Shown: positions 23,436 through 33,151 of the stretch, one piece after another
How the letters are laid out: every line of letters starts with the position of its first letter
How positions within the stretch are numbered: the first letter of the stretch is position 1
Origin: Treponema sp.
Lineage (GTDB): Bacteria; Spirochaetota; Spirochaetia; Treponematales; Breznakiellaceae
DNA: 33,151 bases
Assembly: GCA_003245635.1 (NCBI GenBank)
Contig: QKCO01000172.1
Coordinates: 1-33,151, forward strand
Direction: 5' to 3'
Notes under the pieces: generated by a model
Told to the model about the DNA's origin: nothing
Database searches by the model: none
What the model saw: the letters and a program-made list of their open reading frames with translations, nothing else
Translations under genes and position numbers: made by a program

Positions 23436-24104
23436 ATGCCCCGCCCCGTGATGGACCGCCGCGTAAGCGGCAGGCCAGCTTCTACCCTGTTCAAGCCGGC
23501 AGGCATCCCTGCGATGGAAATACCGGAACTCGTCCTCACGCTCGACGAGTTCGAGGCTTTGCGGCTTGCCGACTATGACGGCCTGTACCAGGAGGCGGCC
23601 GCGATGCGCATGGGCGTCTCGCGGCAAACCTTCGGCCGGATCGTCGAAAACGCGCGGCGCAAGGTCGCCGATGCGCTGGTGAACGGGAAGGCGCTGCGGG
23701 TCGAAGGAGGAAACGCCGTTCCCGGAAAAGAGGAAACAACCATGAAGATCGCGGTACCGACCAAAGACGGAGCAGTCGACGCCCATTTCGGGCATTGCTC
23801 GCACTATACGATCTATACCGTCGACGGAGGCAGCATCGTCTCCGAGGAGACGCTCGCGTCGCCGGCCGGATGCGGATGCAAGAGCGGCGTCGCGGGCGAT
23901 TTGGCCCGGGCGGGCATCGGAACGATGATCGCCGGAAATATCGGAGGCGGCGCGGTCCGCGTGCTCGGCTCCTTCGGCATCCACGTCGTACGGGGCGCTT
24001 CCGGCTCGGTGAGGACCGCCGCCGAAGCGTTCCTCGCGGGCAAGATCGCCGACACGGGCGCGAACTGCTCGGAGCACGGCGACGACCACGAGTGCGCGCA
24101 CTAA
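23436..24104 (+). CDS. DUF134 helix-turn-helix domain fused to a NifX/NafY-like domain
   Basis: The 222-residue protein joins two domains usually encoded separately. Residues about 1-100 are DUF134 (ELVLTLDEFEALRLADYDGLYQEAAAMRMGVSRQTFGRIVENARRKVADAL), which contains a sigma-region-4-like helix-turn-helix. Residues about 103-210 are a dinitrogenase iron-molybdenum cofactor family domain (MKIAVPTKDGAVDAHFGHCSHYTIY, then CGCKSGVAGDLARAGIGTMIAGNIGGGA). A Cys/His-rich tail, CSEHGDDHECAH, may bind metal. Outside nitrogen fixation such domains accompany iron-sulfur or Mrp-type ATPases. GGGAGG lies 4 bases before the ATG. The promoter overlaps a perfect palindrome, which suggests metal- or redox-dependent control. 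Confidence 0.88.
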   Translation: MPRPVMDRRVSGRPASTLFKPAGIPAMEIPELVLTLDEFEALRLADYDGLYQEAAAMRMGVSRQTFGRIVENARRKVADALVNGKALRVEGGNAVPGKEETTMKIAVPTKDGAVDAHFGHCSHYTIYTVDGGSIVSEETLASPAGCGCKSGVAGDLARAGIGTMIAGNIGGGAVRVLGSFGIHVVRGASGSVRTAAEAFLAGKIADTGANCSEHGDDHECAH

Positions 24105-24129
24105 AGTTCGCGCACTAAAGTGCGCGAAC
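24091..24129 (+). repeat. Overlapping inverted and direct repeats after the DUF134-NifX gene
   Basis: A 10-pair stem (24106-24115 with 24120-24129) closes a TAAA loop, two bases after the stop codon. It overlaps a direct repeat of GCGCACTAAAGT (period 14) and a competing 12-base palindrome (24091-24102). No T run follows, so it is not a standard intrinsic terminator. It may stabilise or process the mRNA between this gene and the next. Confidence 0.55.
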
Positions 24130-24181
24130 CAGCGGGAAGCATCCACTTGCGCTGAATCCCGCTTCGTGGAATAACGGTGGC

Positions 24182-25237
24182 ATGCGCATAGCAATTCGCT
24201 ATTTTTCCGGCACCGGCAACACGATACATGCCTGCGCGATCGCGGCGGACGCGTTCGAACGGTCCGGATGGAGCGTCGACTCGGCCGAACTGCCGTGCGG
24301 CCCCGGAGCGCGGGCCGGAGACGCCGATACCGCCGACCTGCTGCTCGTAGCTTTCCCCATCCACGGATTCGCGCCGCCGCAGCCCGTCGTCCGCTGGCTT
24401 TCGCGCCTGGCCAAGCGGCCCGGACAGCGGGCGGCGGTGCTCGCCGTGGGCGGAGCGACCTTCGTGAAGGGCCGGTACATTCCCGGATGGGGAGCCGACG
24501 CGCCCTTCACCGCCGCCCGCGCGCTGCGGAGAAGGGGCCGCCGGCTCATCGGAGTCTTCGAAGCATCCCTTCCCGAAAATTTCACCCAGGCGTCGAATCC
24601 CCCGACGGAAGCCCAGTGCCGCGGCATCAGGAACCGGAACGATCCCGCCATCCGGGATTTTGCGGAAAAACTCGCCGCTGCCGCGGGAACGGAGTCCGAA
24701 GGCCCCATCCTCGAACGAAACCGCGCCGTCAGGCTGCTTTTCCGTCCCATCGCCGCCCTCTTCAGGCATTTCGGCCGGCCCATCCTTTCCCGCACCTTCA
24801 TCGCCGACGAAAACTGCACCGGCTGCGGTCTCTGCGCGCGCAGCTGTCCCGCGGGTGCGATCCGGCTTGCCGCAGGCCGACCTGTCTGGAGCGTTCGGTG
24901 CATCGAGTGCAACCGGTGCATCAACAGCTGCCCGCGCGCATCGATCGGAACATCCACGCTCGCGCTCGTCCTGCATCTCGCCTTCGCAGGGCTGTCCTTG
25001 GCTGCGGCCCTTTCGGTCCCAATCCCGGACGCGCTTCCCTCCCCGGTTTCCGCGCTCGCGCGCGCGGCGCTCGTTCTCGGCTTGTTCCTGATCCAGCTCT
25101 GGCCCTTCTCGCTTCTCCTGAGGCTCCTATCCCGAAGCGCTAAACTGAGGCGGGCGTTCGAGGCGTCCTTCACCCGGGGCTTCAGACGCTACCGGGCCGA
25201 AGGCTTCTCCCCGAGCGAAGAAGGGCGGATGGCTTGA
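24182..25237 (+). CDS. EFR1-like flavodoxin-ferredoxin protein with C-terminal membrane helices
   Basis: The 351-residue protein starts with a flavodoxin-like fold whose FMN phosphate loop is YFSGTGNT (7-14). It continues to about residue 175. Two [4Fe-4S] clusters follow at about 215-262: CTGCGLCARSCP and CIECNRCINSCP, both complete CxxCxxCxxxCP motifs. The C-terminal part has two likely membrane helices (about 262-285 and 292-315) and a basic tail. Family members pass electrons between flavin and ferredoxin partners. The membrane part would anchor it to the inner face of the cytoplasmic membrane. The start is ATG 24182, 77 bases after the DUF134-NifX stop, and the two may be co-transcribed. 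The partner is unknown. Confidence 0.86.
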   Translation: MRIAIRYFSGTGNTIHACAIAADAFERSGWSVDSAELPCGPGARAGDADTADLLLVAFPIHGFAPPQPVVRWLSRLAKRPGQRAAVLAVGGATFVKGRYIPGWGADAPFTAARALRRRGRRLIGVFEASLPENFTQASNPPTEAQCRGIRNRNDPAIRDFAEKLAAAAGTESEGPILERNRAVRLLFRPIAALFRHFGRPILSRTFIADENCTGCGLCARSCPAGAIRLAAGRPVWSVRCIECNRCINSCPRASIGTSTLALVLHLAFAGLSLAAALSVPIPDALPSPVSALARAALVLGLFLIQLWPFSLLLRLLSRSAKLRRAFEASFTRGFRRYRAEGFSPSEEGRMA

Positions 25238-25262
25238 CCTTTATTCGAAACGGATGCATGAT
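25234..25262 (+). promoter_or_regulatory. Probable promoter of the aminotransferase leader transcript
   Basis: TTGACC (25234-25239, overlapping the stop of the previous gene) and CATGAT (25257-25262, 4 of 6 consensus) are 17 bases apart. Transcription would start near 25269, exactly at the ATG of the leader peptide, which has no Shine-Dalgarno. The -10 match is only moderate. Confidence 0.5.
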
Positions 25263-25268
25263 GCTTCC

Positions 25269-25343
25269 ATGCGAATCGAACTGACGCATCTTCAGTCTTT
25301 CAGTCTCGCCGCGGCGGCCGCTATCCGGGAGGATCGCGACTAG
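25269..25343 (+). CDS. Putative Ala-rich leader peptide (24 residues)
   Basis: A 24-codon frame starts at ATG 25269 and ends at TAG 25341-25343. It contains five consecutive alanine codons (25308-25322: GCC GCG GCG GCC GCT), preceded by Leu, and ends in Arg, Glu, Asp, Arg, Asp. Its last codons (25328-25338) are the strand that would form the antiterminator. A frame of this size could arise by chance. Its position, just after a promoter, with control codons upstream of an antiterminator and terminator, and before an alanine-type aminotransferase gene, is what supports it. It would be a regulatory peptide translated only in cis. Confidence 0.65.
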   Translation: MRIELTHLQSFSLAAAAAIREDRD

Positions 25344-25403
25344 CCGTTCAACATACAGAACGACCGGCCGCGATCCTCCGAACGGGGATCGCGGCTTTTT
25401 TTT
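25328..25403 (+). terminator. Putative transcription attenuator (antiterminator and terminator)
   Basis: The terminator is a 12-pair stem (25367-25378 with 25384-25395, one G-U pair) with a 5-base loop and eight T (25396-25403). The segment 25328-25338 (GGAGGATCGCG) is perfectly complementary over 11 bases to 25369-25379, which is the left arm of the terminator, so the two structures exclude each other. A ribosome finishing the leader peptide covers 25328-25338 and allows termination. A ribosome stalled on the Ala codons leaves it free to form the antiterminator. This is classical amino-acid attenuation logic. It could also serve as a plain terminator for the preceding gene. Confidence 0.7.
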
Positions 25404-25473
25404 CGTCCGAACGGCGAAAGAACCGAAGCGGGCCCCGACGGATCGACCAGCCGACCGGACGGAAGGAGCTCGC

Positions 25474-26796
25474 ATGAGAAGGGACATCGTCCACCCGGGA
25501 GCCGACAGGCTCAAGTACGAAATCCGCGAAATCGTCGCCTTCGCCAATGAACTGGGCAGGTGGAACATCCCCATAACCTGGGAGAACATCGGCGATCCGG
25601 TCAAGAAGGGCGAAATCATCGCCCCCTGGATCAAGGATATCGTCGCGCGGAAAGCCGCCGAAGACCTCTCCTACGCGTACACCGAAACCGAAGGCGCCCG
25701 GGCCGCCCGCGACTTCATAGCCGCCGGGGTGAACGCGCGCGACGATTCGGCGCACCGCGGCGCGAAGATCGACTCTAGGGATATCCTGTTCTTCAACGGA
25801 CTGGGGGACGCGGTGGCGAAGGTGTTCGGCTTCCTCAGGAGGGAAGCGCGGGTGCTCGGCCCTTCGCCCGCCTACTCCACCCTATCGTCCGCCGAAGCGG
25901 CGCACTCGGGTTACGAACACCTGACCTACCGGCTCGATCCCGAGCGCAACTGGATGCCCGACATGGAAGATGTCGAGCTCAAGGTCAAGTACAACGACTC
26001 GGTGGCCGGCATACTGCTGATCAACCCCGACAATCCGACCGGCGCGGTGTACCCCGAGGAGACGCTGCTCGAATTCGTGCGGATCGCGAAGACCTACGGC
26101 CTCTTCATCGTCTGCGACGAGACCTATGCGAACATCGTCTACGGCGGGGCGAAGACGGCCGCGCTTTCGCAGGTGATCGACGGGGTGCCGGGGATCGCGC
26201 TGCGCTCGCTTTCCAAGGAAGTTCCCTGGCCGGGCGCGCGCTGCGGCTGGGCCGAAGTGTACAACCGAAAAGCCGACGCGCGCTTCGACGCGTACGTCCG
26301 GAGCCTCCTGGACGCCAAGCGACTGGAAGTCTGCTCGACGAGCCTGCCCCAGCTCTGCATCCCCGACATCATGGGCGACCCGCGCTACCCGTCCCACCTG
26401 GTGCGCCGGGCGGCGATGTTCGAGAAGCGGGCCGAGGAAGCCGCCGCCGCGTTCGACGGGATCGAGGGAGTCACCGTGGTGAAGCCGCGAGGAGCCCTCT
26501 ACGCGTCGGCGGTCTTCGACGGAGAGCGGCTAGCGAAGGCCGACGCCGACGGCAGGGAGCTGCCGATCGGCGTCGCGGAATTGGCGCGATTCATCGATGA
26601 AAAAACGAAAGACGTCGCCGCCGACAAGCGCTTCGTCTACAAGCTGCTCGCGTCCACCGGCATCTGCGTGGTGCCGCTCTCCGGCTTCATGAGCGACCTG
26701 CCGGGATTCCGCTTCACGCTGCTCGAGAACGACGACGAGAAGCGGGCTTGGATCTACCGGACGATCGCCGAAGCGGCGGGATCGTACGTAAAATGA
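25474..26796 (+). CDS. AlaT-like class I/II aminotransferase
   Basis: The 440-residue PLP enzyme has the class I/II layout. The conserved motifs are ENIGDP at 37-42, NPDNPTG at 184-190, DETYANIVYGG at 215-225 (Asp215 pairs with the PLP nitrogen), Lys248 in SLSK as the PLP-binding lysine, Arg256 in GARCGW, and KPRGALYASAVF. The NPDNPTGAVY and VVKPRGALY blocks resemble AlaT/AlaA-type glutamate-pyruvate transaminases, but this is a reading by eye and the substrate is uncertain. GGAAGGAG precedes the ATG at 25474. The gene is downstream of a putative attenuator with an Ala-rich leader peptide, which fits a role in alanine synthesis. It ends 64 bases before a convergent gene. Confidence 0.82.
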   Translation: MRRDIVHPGADRLKYEIREIVAFANELGRWNIPITWENIGDPVKKGEIIAPWIKDIVARKAAEDLSYAYTETEGARAARDFIAAGVNARDDSAHRGAKIDSRDILFFNGLGDAVAKVFGFLRREARVLGPSPAYSTLSSAEAAHSGYEHLTYRLDPERNWMPDMEDVELKVKYNDSVAGILLINPDNPTGAVYPEETLLEFVRIAKTYGLFIVCDETYANIVYGGAKTAALSQVIDGVPGIALRSLSKEVPWPGARCGWAEVYNRKADARFDAYVRSLLDAKRLEVCSTSLPQLCIPDIMGDPRYPSHLVRRAAMFEKRAEEAAAAFDGIEGVTVVKPRGALYASAVFDGERLAKADADGRELPIGVAELARFIDEKTKDVAADKRFVYKLLASTGICVVPLSGFMSDLPGFRFTLLENDDEKRAWIYRTIAEAAGSYVK

Positions 26797-26835
26797 AAAG
26801 AGCCCGTCCGGAGGATGGACGATCCTCGGGCGGGC
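26797..26835 (-). terminator. Intrinsic terminator of the small barrel gene
   Basis: A stem of about 14 pairs (26802-26816 with 26822-26835, one bulge and one G-U) closes the loop GGACG. Read on the minus strand, it is followed by CTCTTTTCATTTT, a fair T-rich tail. On the plus strand the following bases are not T-rich, so it mainly serves the minus-strand gene. Confidence 0.75.
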
Positions 26836-26859
26836 CCGTTCGATCGGCGCGGCGGGCGG

Positions 26860-27390
26860 CTACAGCTTGAGCGCGAATTTCGCGCCGAAATAATAGAGGA
26901 AGACGATGGCGTTGCTCTCTTTCGGCAGCATGACGCCGACGGCGCCGCCCCCGAGGCGGAACACTTTGCCGAGTTTGAACCAGGCGGAAAGGTCCGGGAT
27001 AAGCACCGCGCCGGTCTGAAGGTCGCTGGCGAGGCCGAAGATGCCGAAAACGCCGCCGCCGAGCTGGCCGGCGACCACGAACCTCCCGAGATCGATTTCG
27101 GCGAACGCGTTCGGCCACCATACGGATTCGACCAGCGCGGTGAACACGCGCAGACCGACGCCGAGGCGGACCGGTCCGGCTTCGCCGAAATAATAGGCTC
27201 CCGCCTCGGGAAGCGGGATGATGTACTGGGAAAAGAACGCGGTCGCGTCGGAGAAGCTCGTTCCTTGACCGTCGACCGAAGCTCCCATGCCCCGCGGAAC
27301 ATCGAAACCGATGTCTATGCGCCAATCTGCGAACGCGGGCGCGGCCGTAGCGGCGAGGAGCAGCAACGATAAAAATGCGGCTCGTTTCAT
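26860..27390 (-). CDS. Small outer-membrane barrel-like protein
   Basis: The 176-residue product has a signal peptide (about 1-21: KRAAFLSLLLLAATAAPAFA, then cleavage before DW). The mature part has strands of alternating hydrophobic and polar residues with frequent Gly and aromatic residues: WRIDIGFDVPRGMG, AGPVRLGVGLRVFTALVE, AFAEIDLGRFVVAGQLGGGVFGIFG, RLGGGAVGVMLPK, FLYYFGAKFALKL. This pattern suggests an eight-stranded barrel. The last residue is Leu, so the C-terminal signal is not perfect. AGGAGG precedes the ATG at 27390 by 7 bases, with TATATT as a probable -10. The gene diverges from pfp. Its function is unknown. Confidence 0.78.
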   Translation of the reverse strand: MKRAAFLSLLLLAATAAPAFADWRIDIGFDVPRGMGASVDGQGTSFSDATAFFSQYIIPLPEAGAYYFGEAGPVRLGVGLRVFTALVESVWWPNAFAEIDLGRFVVAGQLGGGVFGIFGLASDLQTGAVLIPDLSAWFKLGKVFRLGGGAVGVMLPKESNAIVFLYYFGAKFALKL

Positions 27391-27438
27391 AGCGTGGCCT
27401 CCTATTCACCCGTACCCAATATATCCCGTTCTTGCATC

Positions 27439-27482
27439 GATAGCGGCGTTTCAGCTATCATCAATTGGTTTTCACCTATAAT
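27439..27482 (+). promoter_or_regulatory. pfp -10 element with a nearby inverted repeat
   Basis: TATAAT at 27477-27482 is a perfect -10 box, although no good -35 lies 16-18 bases upstream. The mRNA would start near 27489, on or next to AAGGAG (27488-27493). A short inverted repeat GATAGC (27439-27444) / GCTATC (27454-27459) with a 9-base gap covers the -35 region and may be an activator site. This part is weak. Confidence 0.45.
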
Positions 27483-27499
27483 CAGCCAAGGAGCACGCC

Positions 27500-29161
27500 A
27501 TGGAGATATCCGCCCTGCAGAAGGCCCGCTACGCTTATGAGCCCAAGCTTCCCGCCGTCCTCACCGCCCCGGTCGAGGAGATCGCGGTGAAGTTCGGCGC
27601 GGCGACCGAATCGATCGCCGACCAGAAGGAACTGAAGGCGCTTTTCAAGAACACGTACGGCAAGCCCGTCGCGAAGTTCGCCGCCGGCAAGAACGAGAAC
27701 GCCGGCAAGAAGCTCATCGTCGGCGTCATCCTCTCCGGCGGTCAGGCGCCCGGCGGCCACAACGTCATCGCGGGCATCTTCGACGGCCTCAAGAAGGGCA
27801 ACAAGGCTTCCAAGCTCCTCGGCTTCCTGGGCGGCCCCTCGGGACTGGTCGAGAACAAGACGGTCGAGATCACCGCGAAGATGATGAACGAATACCGCAA
27901 CACCGGCGGCTTCGACATGATCGGCTCCGGCCGCACCAAGATCGAGACGCCCGAGCAGTTCGCGGCGTCCCTGGCGACCGCCAAGGCGCTCAAGCTCGAC
28001 GCCGTGGTCGTCATCGGCGGCGACGACTCCAACACGAACGCCGCGCTCCTGGCCGAGTACTTCATCGAGCAGAAGGCTACGACCCAGGTCATCGGCTGCC
28101 CGAAGACCATCGACGGAGACCTCAAGAACGAGCACATCGAGACCTCCTTCGGCTTCGACACCGCCTGCAAGACCTACAGCGAGCTGATCGGCAACATCGA
28201 GCGCGACGCGAACAGCGCCAAGAAGTACTGGCACTTCATCAAGCTCATGGGCCGCTCCGCCAGCCACATCACCCTTGAATGCGGTCTCCAGACCCAGCCG
28301 AACATCACCCTGGTGTCCGAGGAGGTCGAGGCGAAGAAGCAGTCCCTGGCGACCATCGTCGACCAGATCTGCGACTCGGTCTGCAAGCGCGCCGACGCGG
28401 GCCTGAACTTCGGCGTCGTCCTCATCCCCGAGGGCCTGGTCGAATTCGTCCCCGAGATGAAGAAGCTCATCGCCGAGCTCAACGACCTGATGGCCAAGGA
28501 AGCGGACGAGTTCGCCGGACTCAAGGGCTTCGAAGCCCAGGCCGAATGGCTGGCGAAAAAGCTCTCCAAGGGTTCCGCCGCGACCTTCGCGAGCCTCCCG
28601 GCCGAAATCGCCAAGCAGCTCCTGATGGACCGCGACCCCCACGGCAACGTGCAGGTGTCCCGCATCGAGACCGAGAAGCTCCTGATGGGCATGGTCGAAG
28701 CGCGCCTTTCGGTCCTCAAGAAGAAGGGCACCTACAAGGGCAAGTTCAGCTCGCTCGGCCACTTCTTCGGCTACGAAGGCCGCTGCGCCTTCCCCTCCAA
28801 CTTCGACGCCGACTACTGCTACGCGCTCGGCTTCTCCGCCTTCATGCTGATCAACGCGGGCCTCACCGGCTACCTGTCGAGCGTGAAGAACCTGACCGCG
28901 CCCGCTGCCAAGTGGATCGCCGGCGGCGTGCCGCTCACCATGATGATGAACATGGAGCAGCGCCACGGCTCGAAGAAGCCGGTCATCCGCAAGGCGCTGG
29001 TGGAGCTCGAGGGCAAGCCCTTCAAGACCTTCGAGGCCAAGCGCGCCGAATGGGCCGAGAAGACCTGCTTCCTCTTCCCCGGCGCCATCCAGTACTACGG
29101 CCCTGCCGAAGTCTGCGACCAGCCGACCAAGACCCTCAAGCTGGAACACAATAAGAAATAA
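27500..29161 (+). CDS. pfp: Pyrophosphate-dependent 6-phosphofructokinase, long type
   Basis: The enzyme interconverts fructose 6-phosphate and fructose 1,6-bisphosphate with PPi instead of ATP, at the entry of glycolysis. The 553-residue length matches the long PFP of spirochaetes, plants and chlamydiae. [13 protein letters not shown] is at 80-92, GGDDSNTNA at 173-181 and [10 protein letters not shown] at 201-210. The second Asp of GGDD and the Lys of PKT are the known marks of PPi use. The substrate loop [19 protein letters not shown] follows. The gene uses a very biased set of C/G-ending codons, as highly expressed genes do. AAGGAG lies 6 bases before the ATG. It is followed by a terminator-like hairpin. 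Confidence 0.96.
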   Translation: MEISALQKARYAYEPKLPAVLTAPVEEIAVKFGAATESIADQKELKALFKNTYGKPVAKFAAGKNENAGKKLIVGVILSGGQAPGGHNVIAGIFDGLKKGNKASKLLGFLGGPSGLVENKTVEITAKMMNEYRNTGGFDMIGSGRTKIETPEQFAASLATAKALKLDAVVVIGGDDSNTNAALLAEYFIEQKATTQVIGCPKTIDGDLKNEHIETSFGFDTACKTYSELIGNIERDANSAKKYWHFIKLMGRSASHITLECGLQTQPNITLVSEEVEAKKQSLATIVDQICDSVCKRADAGLNFGVVLIPEGLVEFVPEMKKLIAELNDLMAKEADEFAGLKGFEAQAEWLAKKLSKGSAATFASLPAEIAKQLLMDRDPHGNVQVSRIETEKLLMGMVEARLSVLKKKGTYKGKFSSLGHFFGYEGRCAFPSNFDADYCYALGFSAFMLINAGLTGYLSSVKNLTAPAAKWIAGGVPLTMMMNMEQRHGSKKPVIRKALVELEGKPFKTFEAKRAEWAEKTCFLFPGAIQYYGPAEVCDQPTKTLKLEHNKK

Positions 29162-29174
29162 GACTGCCAAGGAA

Positions 29175-29213
29175 GCGGGCGGATGGCGGACTAAGCCTTC
29201 GCCATCCGTCCGC
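29175..29213 (+). terminator. Terminator-like hairpin after pfp
   Basis: A 14-pair stem (29175-29188 with 29200-29213, one G-U) closes an 11-base loop. The following bases CGTTCATCG contain no T run, so it may act as an mRNA 3'-end stabiliser or be a weak terminator. Confidence 0.6.
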
Positions 29214-29252
29214 CGTTCATCGTATCGATGACAGGCGATTATTAAACAACGA

Positions 29253-29311
29253 AAACCTGCCACCGCAAAACCTAGGGAAAAACGCCTAAACGGCGTTGCT
29301 CGAACAGGTTT
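29253..29311 (+). promoter_or_regulatory. Possible structured leader before the sensor kinase gene
   Basis: The outer stem pairs AAACCTG (29253-29259) with CAGGTTT (29305-29311). Inside, AACGCC (29281-29286) pairs with GGCGTT (29292-29297) around a TAAAC loop. A second copy of AAAACCT (29268-29274) could compete for the same right arm, which would give a switch between two folds. I could not match it to a known riboswitch class. The region from 29214 to 29347 holds no gene and no clear promoter. Confidence 0.35.
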
Positions 29312-29347
29312 GCTTCAGACGGCCCGCAAGGCCTCGGATCGAGTCAT

Positions 29348-33151
<3,804 letters not shown>

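Noticed and set aside
27482-29263. A 593-codon open frame on the minus strand across pfp
   Set aside because: It is a shadow of the strongly biased pfp codons. The translation is repetitive in Leu, Val, Gly and Asp, and has no recognisable domain.
29250-29311. Known riboswitch (c-di-GMP-I, TPP or fluoride)
   Set aside because: A few short matches such as CCTAGGGAA occur, but the invariant motifs of these classes are missing or in the wrong order.

Overview
The window is a gene-dense, G+C-rich (roughly two thirds G+C by eye) bacterial chromosome segment. It most likely comes from a spirochaete of the Treponema/Spirochaeta kind. This is an inference from gene content: a long-type pyrophosphate-dependent phosphofructokinase, a PlzA-like PilZ protein, TPR, PEGA and FecR-type surface proteins, relaxed lipoboxes, stand-alone cyclic-nucleotide-binding proteins and an archaeal-like UMP kinase. 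There is no insertion sequence, prophage, tRNA, rRNA or CRISPR array, and no gene-free stretch reaches 300 bases. Both ends cut genes: a lipoprotein at the left edge and katG at the right.

Layout, 1-12 kb. A coupled minus-strand pair (unknown protein, then partial lipoprotein) diverges from a metallophosphoesterase. A PilZ/TPR pair follows from a strong, apparently leaderless promoter. A minus-strand run holds a DUF192 protein, a periplasmic protein, a cyclic-nucleotide-binding protein and an RCK potassium channel, all tightly packed. Upstream of these lie a two-cNBD protein with its own strong promoter, a FecR-domain exported protein and murB. cysS diverges from murB.

Layout, 11.5-19 kb. 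An ECF sigma / zinc anti-sigma operon carries two exported products, the last a TIG-domain lipoprotein with a transglutaminase-like domain whose nucleophile position is Ala. After a terminator comes an archaeal-like UMP kinase preceded by two tandem diverged hairpin repeats. Then come an LPP20-like/barrel envelope protein, a CoA-binding protein, a GH73-like lipoprotein and radC.

Layout, 19-33 kb. A ferritin has a Fur-box-like site and a strong promoter. A chemotaxis receptor, a PEGA/FlgD-like/barrel protein, a DUF134-NifX fusion with a palindromic operator, and a flavodoxin-ferredoxin membrane protein follow. An AlaT-like aminotransferase is preceded by what looks like a complete transcription attenuator: an Ala-rich leader peptide, an antiterminator and a terminator. 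A small barrel protein, pfp, an orphan sensor kinase and katG complete the window.

The two most notable structures are the putative alanine-responsive attenuator at about 25234-25403 and the tandem hairpin repeats at 14833-14930, where stem sequences change but pairing and loop are kept. Themes are nucleotide signalling (c-di-GMP and cNMP), envelope proteins, iron/oxidative stress (ferritin, KatG) and central metabolism.
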